Assembly: GCA_030374765.1 (NCBI GenBank)
Contig: JARGXX010000012.1
Span: forward strand, 615,199-679,198
DNA: 64,000 nucleotides
Origin: Agarophyton chilense
Lineage: Eukaryota; Rhodophyta; Florideophyceae; Gracilariales; Gracilariaceae
Direction of reading: 5' to 3'
Each line of letters starts with the position of its first letter. Position 1 is the first letter of the stretch. This document shows positions 54,560-64,000 of this stretch, piece after piece. Both the position numbers and the translations under genes were made by a program. The notes under the pieces are model-generated. The model was not told the DNA's origin, searched no databases, and was given only the letters and a program-made list of their open reading frames with translations.

Positions 54560-57500
54560 TCATGTGCCTTGGGAGGTATTATTATGGGTGCCACCCAGTG
54601 GTGGTGTTGTGCCACCCAGTGGTGGTGTTGTGCCACCAGTGGTGGTTTTGGAGAAGTAGGGCTTGGCAGTTGGGTCTCGGTAGAATCTGTTCAGGTAAAA
54701 TCGATGGAAGCGCCAGTGCAATCGAGGGGTGAAGGGGGGTGCGGGGTAGTTTTGGCGAAGTACATGAACGGGGCCGAGAATGGATGAGGATGGTACGAGG
54801 CCGAACCAGGGGGAGACGTTGTCGGAGTTGGAAGTGTTTGAGATAGGAAGGGGGTGGGCGGTGTTGTTATGTTCGTCGTCTGTTGCCCATCGGAGGCAGA
54901 TGCAATTGAGAGAGACATCGACTTGATCCTGGGGTGGAACGAGTTCGAGGAACTGAACGAAGGCGAACTCGTTATGAGTGGAAGGGGAAGAAGGGGTGGT
55001 GAAGCGAAGAAGAGAGTTGAGCTTGCAGACCCAGGCGGTGGGAGTGGGGTTGGAGAAGCTGGAACCGGCAACGAGGATGTTGGAGAACTTTGGGGTTTTA
55101 GAGGGACCGAAGGAGGGAGCAGCGAAGATACGTTGAATGAGTGGGAGAGGGGGATCTTTGACGGCGAGCTCGTTTCGATCGGCGATGTAGTCGTCTAGGG
55201 TTGGGGTGAAGCCGCCGACGACGTATGCGGAATTGACGAATGTGAGACGGGTTTGGCGGAGAGTGGGGGAGTCCTGGTTGAGAGCTAGTGTTTCGAGTGT
55301 GAGTGTGACGAAGGAGGGGAGTGCGAGGGTTCCAATCTGTGAGATGATGGCGATAGTGTCTGGGGAGAAGAGGTCCTGAAGGGAAGAGATTGTTGAGTGG
55401 GGGTTTGCTCGAAGGAATTTGTGAGCGGTGATGAGATCGGAAAAGGAGGTGTGCTTGCCATCACGGACGAAACCTGGTTTGCGGGCTTGGAAGGGAGGAG
55501 GAGGGGCATGGGAGGATGAGGTGACGGAAGGATCAGCGGAGAGAGAAATCCAATTGTTGACGGCATCGGAGCGTTCGATGGCACGGATGGTTTCGTTGTG
55601 CGCGGTGGGTCTGCGCTTGGAGGTTCGGGAGTAATGTGCTTTGAAGAGGGTATGGGCTTGTTCGAAGATGCCTGCATCGTTGAAGTGGAGACCCTCAAAG
55701 CGTCGAATGTCGTCTACGATGTGATCGAGGAGGTGGAATTTGAGGGTGCCAAGGTTGGAGGTATGGTATGGACCGAGAACATCGACAGCTCTGTGCTTGA
55801 AGGAATGGATTTGGGAGGCGAGTTTGGCAAGACGAGAAGTGGTCCATTCGGGGACGGAGTTGTAGCACATGGAGGTGAGGAGGAGGTCTGTGTACTTGGA
55901 GAAGACGGTTGTGATGGGAGAGGAATTGGCTTCGTCACAGCAGCGGTCGAAGAAGGCGCCGATGAAGGGGAAGACCATGTCGAGGGCGCGGTAGTCTTTT
56001 GCTTCTAGCATGCCGCGGACGCCGTCAGTTGTGAAGAAGCCGTTGAGGGACTGCCCGCTTTCGGAAGTAGAGAAGTCGATGTGGAGGCCGGTAGCTGGGG
56101 AATGATTTTCGATGGCGGTGAGGATGAAGTTGGAGTGCTTGAGGATGGAGGTGCGGACGGAGTGGAAGGAACGGCGGGAGTTTGTGGAGCTGATGGTGGT
56201 GAAGAGGTGTTCTGATCTGAGACGTTCGATGGCGACGAGCTTGATGAGTTTGGAAACGCCGAGGTAGAAGTTGTGGAGGGGTTCGAAGGGGAAGATGTTG
56301 TATGGGGTGAGGAGGGGGGTGATGTTGAAAAGGGGGTAAGACTCGAAGAGGGAGGGGTATTTTGCGAGGGAGAGGGAGTGGAGTGCTTGGAGAGCTTGTT
56401 GCTTGAAGTTGCGCGAGACTCTTGGCTTGCGGGCGAGGAGAGCTGCTTCGGAGTCCTTGAGGAGGGAGAAGTGTTTGTTGCGGGCTGCAAGGGTGAGAGG
56501 AAGAGATCGAGGGGGATGGACGTGAGAGTGTTGGTGGAGTTGTGAGCGAGGGACAGAGCATCTTTGGCAGGGGTGCTGGGGGCGGGTGCCGTGGGAGATG
56601 GCGAGAATATCCTTTGCCTCGGGAATGTCTGCGCAGTAGCTGGCGATGATGGGGTGGCATTGACGAAGAACGCCGTCTGCGTCGCGGAAGGGGAAACCGG
56701 GGAGGGCGGAAGAGAAGAGAGGTTGAAGGAGGGAGGAGATGGTCTGCTGTATGAGTTCCATTTTTGTTTCGCGGGGGATGGAGGAGGAATGAGTGATGAT
56801 ATCTGCATCTGGAGAAGAAGTGATTGGGGTGAAGGAGGTGGGAAGATAGCCCAGGAGTGTGAGATTGTCGGAGATGCATTTGCGGCGAAAGGAGTCGGAG
56901 AAGTTGAGAAGGGTGATGTGGAGTGGGTAGGAGGTGATGGAAGAAGATTTGAGAGAGGTAGAGGACTTGTCGGAGTAGATTTGTACGAGGCCGATGAAGG
57001 AGTCGATACCGGTGGAGTGAGGGAGATGCCAGACGATGTTATCTTTTGTGGACTGCATGATGGCGGTCTTGAGTGCGGGGACGACTTTTGAGCCGAGGGT
57101 GGCTGCCATGGGGTGTGCGAAGGCGGGGGAGCCGGAGGCGGATGTTTGGGAGATGGGGTGGAAAAAGGTGTTCTTGAAGTGTGCGAGGGCGAGCTGTTGT
57201 TTGAGGACATGGATTGCGTCTTTCTGGAAGAGGGTTGCGGAGAAGCGTTTGTGGGGATCGAATATCGTGGAGGGGGCGAAACCAATGGACCTGATTCTCT
57301 GGTGGAAGAGGTCTGCCTGGAGCTCGAGGCATTGCTTTGCGGAGGAGACTGAGTTCCGGAATGTTGATTCGGAGAAGTGGGGATCATTAAGGAGAGTGAT
57401 GAGTTCGTCAGCCTTTCGTTGTCCAAGCTTGGAGGCGATGGAGGAGATGTAGAGGACCATTTTCTCCAGGTGGGGGTTGTCGAGGGGGGGAGTGGAAGGA

Positions 57501-57845
57501 GGGAGGGGGGGAGAGAGCGAGAGAGGAGGGGGAACCGAGAGGTGCAGTGGCGACGTGGATGGCGTCCTGGGTGTGGAGGGAGAGAGAGAGCTGGTCTTGG
57601 AGGTAGGAGTCATGGTGTGCGAGAGGGACGTTGTCGGAAGGGCGATGTGAGGGAGGAGGATGAGGGGGGAGTTGTGAGGTGGACTTGTGGCGTTTTGTGC
57701 GGGGGGGGAAGTTGGGTTCATTTCGGCCAGGGGAGAGGAAGCGCTTGTTGGCGGAGAGGCGATGAGGGCACCTTCTCTGGTGCCGCTGGAGGGCGGGGAT
57801 TTCTCGGGCGAAGAAGGAGTAACTGTTGAAGCAGCAGGAAGGCAT
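54560..57845 (-). CDS. Tnp2/Plavaka-like DDE transposase (CACTA-type), two-frame gene
   Basis: The main frame ends at 54560 and is open for over 1100 codons. Its core resembles Tnp2/Plavaka transposases: a conserved Asp in CADIPEAKDI, a zinc pair in PCQRCSVPRSQL (about 90 bp downstream), then LFNITPLLTPYNIFPFEPLHNFYLGVSK (given in parts: PLLTPYNIFP, PLHNFYLGV) with the His of the active site. The likely start is ATG 57845 in another frame, which encodes a zinc-finger-like N-terminus (MPSCCFNSY ... ALQRHQRRC) before a proline/serine-rich linker. A small intron or frame change between about 57650 and 57450 must join them. The C-terminus has repeated GGTTPPL units. Confidence 0.65.
54590..54648. 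repeat. Short tandem repeat in transposase 3' end
   Basis: Three units of about 21 bp built on GCCACCCAGTGGTGGTGTTGT, encoding the repeated GGTTPPL residues at the transposase C-terminus. Confidence 0.85.
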
Positions 57846-57967
57846 GGTGGGTGGAGGAGAGGTGGTGGGAAAGAAGTTGGTAGGGGGCGTAGACGGAGAG
57901 AGAGTATGGCGCACACAGGGCACGTGACAGGGGAGGGCGGTGGAGAATAATATAGAATGCAAGGCAC

Positions 57968-58328
57968 GTGAGGTCTGCCAGGTCGGGCTGCGATTCTATT
58001 GCGATTGATATGGATGGTACTAAATGTTCAATTTCTATTTTGAGGTCCATTTTGGGACCGGTTGTTTTTACTAATCTGTCAATCTAGAGCGCACAAAGAT
58101 TGAATCTGCTCCTGCACCACTTCTCTACTTTTACCTTTAAACTGCGGCGACAGAAAGATTCACGCTAGTTTTACCTCCATCAAAACTAGAAAAACTGCAG
58201 ATATGTGCTAGTTTTCCTTCCCATACAAACTAGCACTAATGAACAAATGAAAATATTCCGAAATTAACACTTCCAAATTTGGATAAATTCACGGGTTTTT
58301 CGGTCATTTCAATTCGTCCTTTTTTGAC
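57968..58328. other. Right subterminal region
   Basis: Non-coding, AT-rich toward the end, with at least four CTAGTTT/AAACTAG motifs. No gene seen. Confidence 0.5.
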
Positions 58329-58365
58329 CACTGAACTAGCATTCCGAGAACACTGACGTAACGCC
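58329..58365 (-). repeat. Right terminal inverted repeat
   Basis: Reverse complement begins GGCGTTACGTCAGTG and continues with the same core as the left end. Inside lie subterminal GTGCTAGTTT-type motifs in both orientations at about 58164, 58184, 58205 and 58227, typical of transposase-binding subterminal repeats. Confidence 0.85.
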
Positions 58366-59400
58366 TACAAAAGAGAGAAAAGAACCGATCCAGTCGCGAA
58401 ACAGCAAAAGTTAAGAACCACATCAAGCTGTTAAGGATTGGAATAAATGATCTAGTCTTTGATGGAAAACCCCCCATTCTCGTCATCGAGTTCCTTACTC
58501 GTATCGTTGTCGACGTGGATACCCTAGAAATAAGTCAACCTCAGGCTTAGGTTTCATTTCCCCACACCTTGGTAGGTTTTGCGTCAGAGAAATATCGTTC
58601 TGTCTGCTCATCCTTAATAGCCACCGACGGAGGCGTAACCTCCTGGCCCGAGGCATTATGTTACTTAATGCAAAGCTATGTGACGTCCAACGCGGATCGA
58701 CAGTTTATCCTGGATCTTCGTAATGTGACCCAGAAACCTAGTGAAGGAGAAGCAGAATACAGCTCAAGGCTTAACAAACCGCCACTCGCTCTGGAAACTT
58801 TCATTCAACTGAAGACAATGTTACGTTGTTCATCGATGTGCTAGATCCCAATATCAAGTCTCTAGGGGCTCGATTTCCAGAGAAGAATGCTAGAGCCTCA
58901 TTTCTGAACTTGGTTGATTTTGTTTAAGTTGAAGGTGATGCCGTGAGAGCTCGCGGAAACACGCATTACACCACAAAACTTGGTTTATCGAAGACAGAGA
59001 AGCGACGCAAACAAACCGCGAAGTCCGCTCACAATGTATAACATCAGGAATATCCTGTAGACTCCCGAGAGTCCTTTTTCAGTAGGTATGATGACCCACG
59101 GCAGCACAACGCTGTCTATTTGATAGATTATTGGGAGTCATAAGTGCCGACAGACGAGTTACCTCATTTGTAGACACAGAATGAAGAAGCCGCAATGGCT
59201 ATGGAGGGCACACGCCCAGTATATTGCGCATAAAGGGTTTCCCCAGAAGGAGGGTTCAAGAATAGCAAACCCGGATGGTTGGGAACTCGGGTTGCATACC
59301 GATCCCAGCCAATGACAGCACCCAGCCGAAAGGCATTACTATGCTACCTGTTTTACGGTCGTCATCATCATCTGTCCGCAGATTGAACACTTCCTGATAA
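58366..59400 (+). pseudogene. gag: Ty3/gypsy gag, capsid part and degenerate zinc knuckle
   Basis: The frame resuming after the insertion reads LVFDGKPPILVIEFL, a gag capsid start. It continues with TSWPEALCYLMQSYV and FIDVLDPNIKSLG, matching the older gag at about 10.4-10.6 kb. Near 59340 CYLFYGRHHHLSAD is a CCHC knuckle that has lost its second cysteine. Stops at several places break the frame. Confidence 0.7.
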
Positions 59401-59715
59401 GTATTTAATGCACTTTCTTAAGAATTACGAAGCCCTCTCGGACGAGGAAAGAAAACGAATGCCGGCTGGTAAACACTGAAGAGTATAGAACTGGCTTAGC
59501 CACAGCCCCGGAATTTAATCTGGAGCCCTAGGGGTTCAGAACCCTGAAGCATTGCAGTCAAACCCGCAATTTGGGAGTAACGCGCCCAGAGCGAAGGAAA
59601 CCAATCAGTCGGAAAACTAATTGAGGAAACACCAAGCAGGTCGTTTCTAGGCCGCACTGTAGTGCCGATCAGAGAGAACTCGTTTCCCTGTTCACACGTT
59701 TAGAGTTCCAAGATA

Positions 59716-60288
59716 TTGATGAGGACTCATCACATTCCGTCTAGCAAATTGAATCTGTCCGTTGGAAAGCGAGTACAGTTTGACTGTGAACATAAACGCC
59801 CATGGCGACGCTACGTGTGTCTGTCGAAACGAAAGAACTTCATTATGATGATGCGGGAGAGATACTATAAAATTTACGCAGACATTGGCTCGGATAAGAC
59901 TTTCTCAATCCGTGGCTTGACCGTCCTTGACACAGGGGCAAGACCGAACATTATTCGGATCTCCGAACTATCAGCAGCAAATATGAAACAAATCTGATAT
60001 GGTTCGCTGCCAGATATCTGAAATGCTAACATGAATGCAGTGCGAACACTTGGAACAGTGAGACTGCTCGTTCGACTGGGGCACTTTTTAGTGAATGTAT
60101 GGTTTATTGTCGGCAATTCGCAGGCTGCACCAGATGTACTAGACTGTGACTATTGCGTCAAGCTCGTTGAAGCAATCCGCCCCCGGGGACGACTAGTCGC
60201 GCTGGACGATGGCTTAACGATGCCAATAGTGCGAAGACCATTACGGAGAGCCCCTACAGCAACTCCACTTCCGTTCTCCATGGAATAA
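59716..60288 (+). pseudogene. Ty3/gypsy aspartic protease remnant
   Basis: LTVLDTGARPNIIR carries the DTG active site (Asp codon at 59929), followed by VWFIVGNSQAAPDVLDCDY, the typical second half (flap and ILG-like turn). The frame stops at 59997 and shifts before 60031. The family cuts the Gag-Pol polyprotein. Confidence 0.7.
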
Positions 60289-60584
60289 GAGCTGGCTCGT
60301 GGTCGTACATTACTGAAGATTTTCGTTTCGAATCATACAGTACTAAAGACTCAATCCCAAATCTGGGTACAACTCAAAACAGAACGACATCTTCTCGTAG
60401 TAATAAAGCCTGTATCCGCTATGTACGAGCATCCAGGGTTGCTTTCAGCGAATGGAATTGTCAAAGTCGAACCGTCTAAGCCTTTCTGGAATTTTTCAGT
60501 AACTTTACTGATAACGATTATTGTTTACCGAAGAATCAGATTGTTGCAGCTTCTCTGCCGCACCCACAACCTCTATGAACCACA

Positions 60585-61020
60585 TTGATCTCCTCCACAT
60601 ATCCGACAGATCTGAGTTTCGGATATCTTAAATACATCCCAAGAGTGTCATTTGGACATCCAGGATGTCCTGTAGACATCCAAATGAAAACCAAATGTTG
60701 TGTGTAAGAGATACCTGATGGATGTTCAAGACATATTCGTTAGATATTCTATTGATATCCAATAGGATATCCGAAAGATGCCATCAGCTTTTAGGGCATC
60801 TATAGAACATCTAACAGATATCTTTAGTATATATCATGGATATATTATTGCACATCTAACAGTGAACCACCGGTTGTCTTTTACACTCATATAATTGACA
60901 TCGTTTGCACATCGGTTGGGTGTCTGGTACTTCCCTGAGATCGACTTGGATGTCAAACGAGTATCAAATGGACATCTTTATAGTTACCTGAAAACAGTGG
61001 TTCCCACTCATGACTCTACA
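60585..61020. repeat. Degenerate GACATCCAA-type repeat stretch inside pol
   Basis: About 440 bp with many variants of GACATCC, GATATCC and their complements (GGATGTCC, GGATATCC), with neither protease nor RT coding sense. It lies where gypsy elements have only a short linker, so it is probably an insertion or local expansion. Confidence 0.5.
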
Positions 61021-61042
61021 GTATAAGTGCTAGGGCTCACGG

Positions 61043-62030
61043 ATGTCTCAAGAAAACCAGAGAATGTTCTGGAATTTTCTAGAGTCGCAAACTACAGAAG
61101 CGCAGAAAGACCAAGATCGGCTGGTAGAGGAGCCCACTCTTTCTCACGCTCCCGAGCAAAACCAGGAAAGAATCAAACAAATGTTGAAAATTTATGCCTC
61201 TATGTGGTGTGGAAATCTAGGAGACATCTTCGCCACAAAACATCACATCGATGTTATTCCGGGATCTTGTCCCATTTCTCAGCCACCATAAGAAGCAGGC
61301 CCGAGAACGCGTCAGATTGAGGAAGAAAATGTATCCAAGATGTTGGAAGCAGGAATCATCGAAACAGCTCAATCTTCTTGGGTCTCACCAGTGGTCTTAA
61401 TACCGAAACCGGACGGTCCCTTAAGGTTTTTTATTGATTACAAAAAAATTAATGCTGTAACTATACGATATACGTACCCGCTGCCTCGCATGGACGAGTG
61501 CATATATAGCATAGGCGAAGCAGACCTGCTTACCACGCTTGACGCCAACAATGGTTATTGGAAGGTTCCTGTACCCGAAAAGACCAGGATAAGACTACAT
61601 TCGTATGCCACGCTGGATTGTACCGTTTCAAGCGGATGCTATTTGAACGAAGCAATGCCCCGCGACTTTCTAACGCGCTCTGGATATATTACTCTCAAAG
61701 TATAAGTGGAACACTTTTTTAGTGTACTTGGATGACGACATAACCTTCTCACAGCATATAGAAATCCATTTGCAACATATGAAGAAGATCTTCAAAGCGC
61801 TGCAGACAACCAGTTTAATCTTGATGTATAAGAAGTATGAATGGTTCGATAATACGGTGAAGTACTTGTGACACATAATTAAGCCCGGTCAGCTTTCAAT
61901 CCATACAGCTCAAACGGATTCTGTCCACAAAGCGCAAGCACCATCTACAGATACACAACTGCCGTCCTTTCTTGGATTATATAACGTCTATCGACGATTC
62001 ATAGCCCGTTACTCGCATGTGGCTGCTCCA
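61043..62030 (+). pseudogene. pol: Ty3/gypsy reverse transcriptase remnant
   Basis: The N-terminal connection reads GDIFATKHHIDVIPGS, followed by SSWVSPVVLIPKPDGPLRF, YPLPRMDE and LDANNGYWKVPV (given in pieces). The catalytic box YLDDD is at 61725 and SFLGLYNVYRRFI marks the thumb region. Stops and at least two frame changes (near 61290 and 61700) disable it. It converts element RNA into DNA in intact relatives. Confidence 0.85.
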
Positions 62031-62640
62031 CTAAACGCATTGTTGCGTAAAGAACAACCTGTTCGGATCATAGAATTCGAATGGGCGAAACAAGAAGTCT
62101 TAGAGACTCTGAAAACGAGTATTGTTACGATGCCAATCTTGGCATTACCCAAACTCGACCTTTTTTACTCCTAGTAAACATACTTCATTGGGGATCAGGT
62201 AGGATGTGGCCTGTTTCAGAACCATTTATACGGTCAAATAAAACTAATCGGTTACTGGTCATGAACGCTAAACGTTGCAGAGAAGAACTACTCCATTTCA
62301 GAAAAGGAATGCATTGCAATATTTTGGGCCCTGACTACTTTACGCAACGGACAATTCCTATAGGAAAGAAACGTTTACCATCCATACGGATCATTGATCC
62401 TTTACGATGGCTATAATAAATAACGGACTTTTTGGGAGATTACAATATGGGTGTCGGCGCCTATCCATAATTCTATTTCAAAGTTAAGTACAAGAAAGAA
62501 ATAGATAACATCCAAGCAGACGCTTTGTCGCAATTGAATAAATTGGGACAAATCGACGAAGAAATCGATGACGATATATCCTGTTTCTCAATGAAGATGA
62601 AAAACAATGACGAGGAACTCGCATATCAAGAAGAAAAGGA
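62031..62640 (+). pseudogene. pol: Ty3/gypsy RNase H remnant
   Basis: After EWAKQEVLETLK and the VTMPILALPKLD block, a degraded RNase H region follows with a changed frame. Near 62515 the closing segment IQADALSQLNK is clear (ADALSR-type end of the domain). Confidence 0.7.
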
Positions 62641-62879
62641 TATTAATTCCCTTTGAACCCTCTAATATCCATCCACGGAACGGAACCGTCTGATAAACTA
62701 GACCATATCTCGATAAATGAGCTCCTTATTGAGCATCTCACCGATAATTTCTCTGCAGCAAAAAGCTCTCGTCTTGGCGGGGGGGATGATCTATCGTTTT
62801 CGTTCGATTCACGAGTTACCTTACTTAGACATGTCGAGAATCATGATAATATCGTGGGTCCGCACGCTTTGAAAGTCGT

Positions 62880-63570
62880 GTACTCTATTTAGCTCATTAT
62901 GCAAAGCTATCTGGAGACCCAGGGGGAACGAAACTGTTCATGAATTTTAGGAGGGACTCTAATTGGCCAACCATGGCAATGGACTGCCATGCGATGGTGA
63001 GACCATGCCGAACGTGCGCGATGAATCGCGTTAAACTCTATAAGAAGAGGAAGAAGATGACCCTATTTCTGGCGAAGGCACCTTTACAGGTCGTTAGTAT
63101 CGACATACTTGTAGAGCTAATTCGTTCCAAAAGAACATAACGCTATCTTTTGGGAAGTACCGATCGATTCTCGAAACTCGTACGTACTGTACCGCCGGAA
63201 AGGACAACCGCCTCGGCAATAGCTCAAGCGTTCCCCATAAAATCGGTGTATGTATACAGACCGCAGAAGATTGTGTTATCAGATAATGTAAAGCAGTTTA
63301 TTCCTAAGTTCTTTCAAAATGTGTGCAGAATAATTGGCATGAAGAAAGTGTTCACCACAACCTACAACCCTCAGTGTAATAATCAAGTGTAATGCTACAC
63401 GCGCACGTTACTAGCCGCTCTTCGCCACTACATCCAAGATCACCCCAAGGAATGGTACATGTACACCGACACACTCTGTTATGCGTACAACACGAACTTG
63501 CATACGTCTACAAAGGCGACTCCATTCGATCTCGTGATCTCACGTAGTCCTCCCCGTTTCCATTGATGTT
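62880..63570 (+). pseudogene. pol: Ty3/gypsy integrase remnant
   Basis: A degenerate HHCC finger (LAHYAKLSGD ... PCRTCAMNRV) precedes the core: VVSIDILVELI, LLGSTDRFSKLVRTVP, IVLSDNVKQFIPKFF (second catalytic Asp) and NPQCNNQV. A stop falls where the catalytic Glu normally follows the NGQVE-like motif, with readable homology (LLAALRHYIQDHPKEW) after it. Integrase joins the DNA copy to the host genome; this one is inactive. Confidence 0.8.
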
Positions 63571-64000
63571 GCCCGAAGTTGACGAAGAGAAGCCGATACC
63601 GTCGAAGAACCATCTGAAATGGACAGAAGACGTAAAGTCAAGAACCCAGCAAGCAGCTCGGGAGTTGGGGAAAACGCTAGCTGGTTACAAACGTAAGTAG
63701 TACGTCCGTAGACAAAGACAAGTGTCAAATCTTCAGGTAGTAGGATACGCTTTTGTTGGCGTGTAAAGATCTGAAAAGCAGGATGGACCGCGTCACAAGT
63801 TGCTGCCGGTAGCATCTGGATCTTGCCGGGTAATGGACGTCACAAATGACATTGTGGTCCCGAAGACAGGAAAAGTCGTCGAACAATTTCGCACGATCGC
63901 GTTGAGACCGCACCAGAACCGAACACAAAAGTCCAAGGAGCTAGGAGAGGAAGCATTGCAGAAACAGCAAGATCGGGAGCAACCCGTAGACTCACAGTAC
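63571..64000 (+). pseudogene. Degraded C-terminal end of gypsy pol
   Basis: Continues in the gypsy orientation without a clear frame. It probably includes the integrase C-terminal domain. No LTR appears before the window ends. Confidence 0.4.

Larger units (their letters stand above)
39418..58365. mobile_element. 18.9-kb DNA transposon carrying epigenetic genes
   Basis: Bounded by imperfect terminal inverted repeats and nested in the gag region of a Ty3/gypsy element, whose two parts lie directly outside. It contains a candidate transposase near its right end (54560-57845, -). The gene order is: cargo genes (+), then a convergent ParB/dioxygenase frame (-), then a palindrome array, then a methyltransferase-SET gene and a coiled-coil protein (+), then the convergent transposase (-). 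The + strand is C-rich left of the array and G-rich right of it. No exact target-site duplication is clear: the flanks ACTAAA and TACAAA are only similar. Confidence 0.8.
58366..64000 (+). mobile_element. Ty3/gypsy element, 3' portion (continues past window)
   Basis: Continuation of the element whose 5' LTR is at 37820, after the 18.9-kb insertion. Order on the + strand: gag capsid, degenerate knuckle, protease, RT, RNase H, integrase. This is the Ty3/gypsy order. Many stops and frame changes show it is dead. The 3' LTR is not in the window. Confidence 0.85.

Noticed and set aside
55997-57430. Long serine/proline-rich frames overlapping the transposase on the same strand (56005-57426) and frames on the + strand
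   Set aside because: They are produced by the strong base bias of the region; only the main frame contains recognisable transposase motifs.
39411-58373. Clear 8-bp target-site duplication
   Set aside because: The best pair (GACTAAAG and TACAAAAG) matches at six of eight bases and does not sit at equal distance from the TIR ends, so I do not claim it.
1-64000. tRNA genes
   Set aside because: No cloverleaf with A- and B-box spacing was noticed on either strand by reading; a covariance search could still find one.

Overview
The window looks like nuclear DNA of an intron-poor eukaryote. The evidence is a TATA-box gene for a PH-domain pseudokinase, a eukaryotic-type 5S rRNA gene in each arm of a palindrome, and decayed Ty3/gypsy, LINE, hAT and PIF/Harbinger elements. 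An algal host, possibly a red alga, would fit the 5S sequence and the algal/cyanobacterial flavour of one ketopantoate-reductase-like gene. This placement is an inference and is weak.

Layout 1-39358: a very large inverted repeat. The left arm (1-16379, cut by the window start) is the reverse complement of the right arm (22978-39358) around a 6.6 kb spacer. Each arm carries, from the outside in: Ty3/gypsy gag and LTR, a gag zinc-knuckle fragment, a broken Harbinger-like transposase, an unrecognised gene remnant, a second gypsy LTR with gag, a 5S rRNA gene, and a 488-aa PH-pseudokinase gene next to the spacer. The pseudokinase copies differ by only about two bases, whereas outer parts differ by several percent. 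The spacer holds a hAT remnant, an LTR fragment and a LINE.

Layout 39418-58365: an element of about 18.9 kb bounded by imperfect terminal inverted repeats of about 37 bp. It sits inside the gag region of the Ty3/gypsy element that starts with the LTR at 37820; gag-pol resumes at 58366 and runs off the window end. Inside it lie a frameshifted ketopantoate-reductase-like gene, a membrane protein, and a minus-strand reading frame with a basic tail, a ParB-like domain and a 2-oxoglutarate/Fe(II) dioxygenase domain (interrupted by three stops). These are followed by a 1 kb array of nested palindromes, a DPPY DNA methyltransferase fused to a SET domain, an 877-aa basic coiled-coil protein, and a Tnp2/Plavaka-like transposase.

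Two properties make this element the most interesting part of the window. It carries a putative DNA-methyl writer, a histone-methyl writer and a candidate oxidative eraser together with its own transposase. Its strand composition also flips at the palindrome array: the + strand is C-rich to the left and G-rich to the right, whatever the gene direction and also in non-coding DNA. A flip at a palindrome array beside a ParB-like gene resembles a replication or partition locus, suggesting that the element has, or descends from something with, its own replicative phase. This last step is inference.
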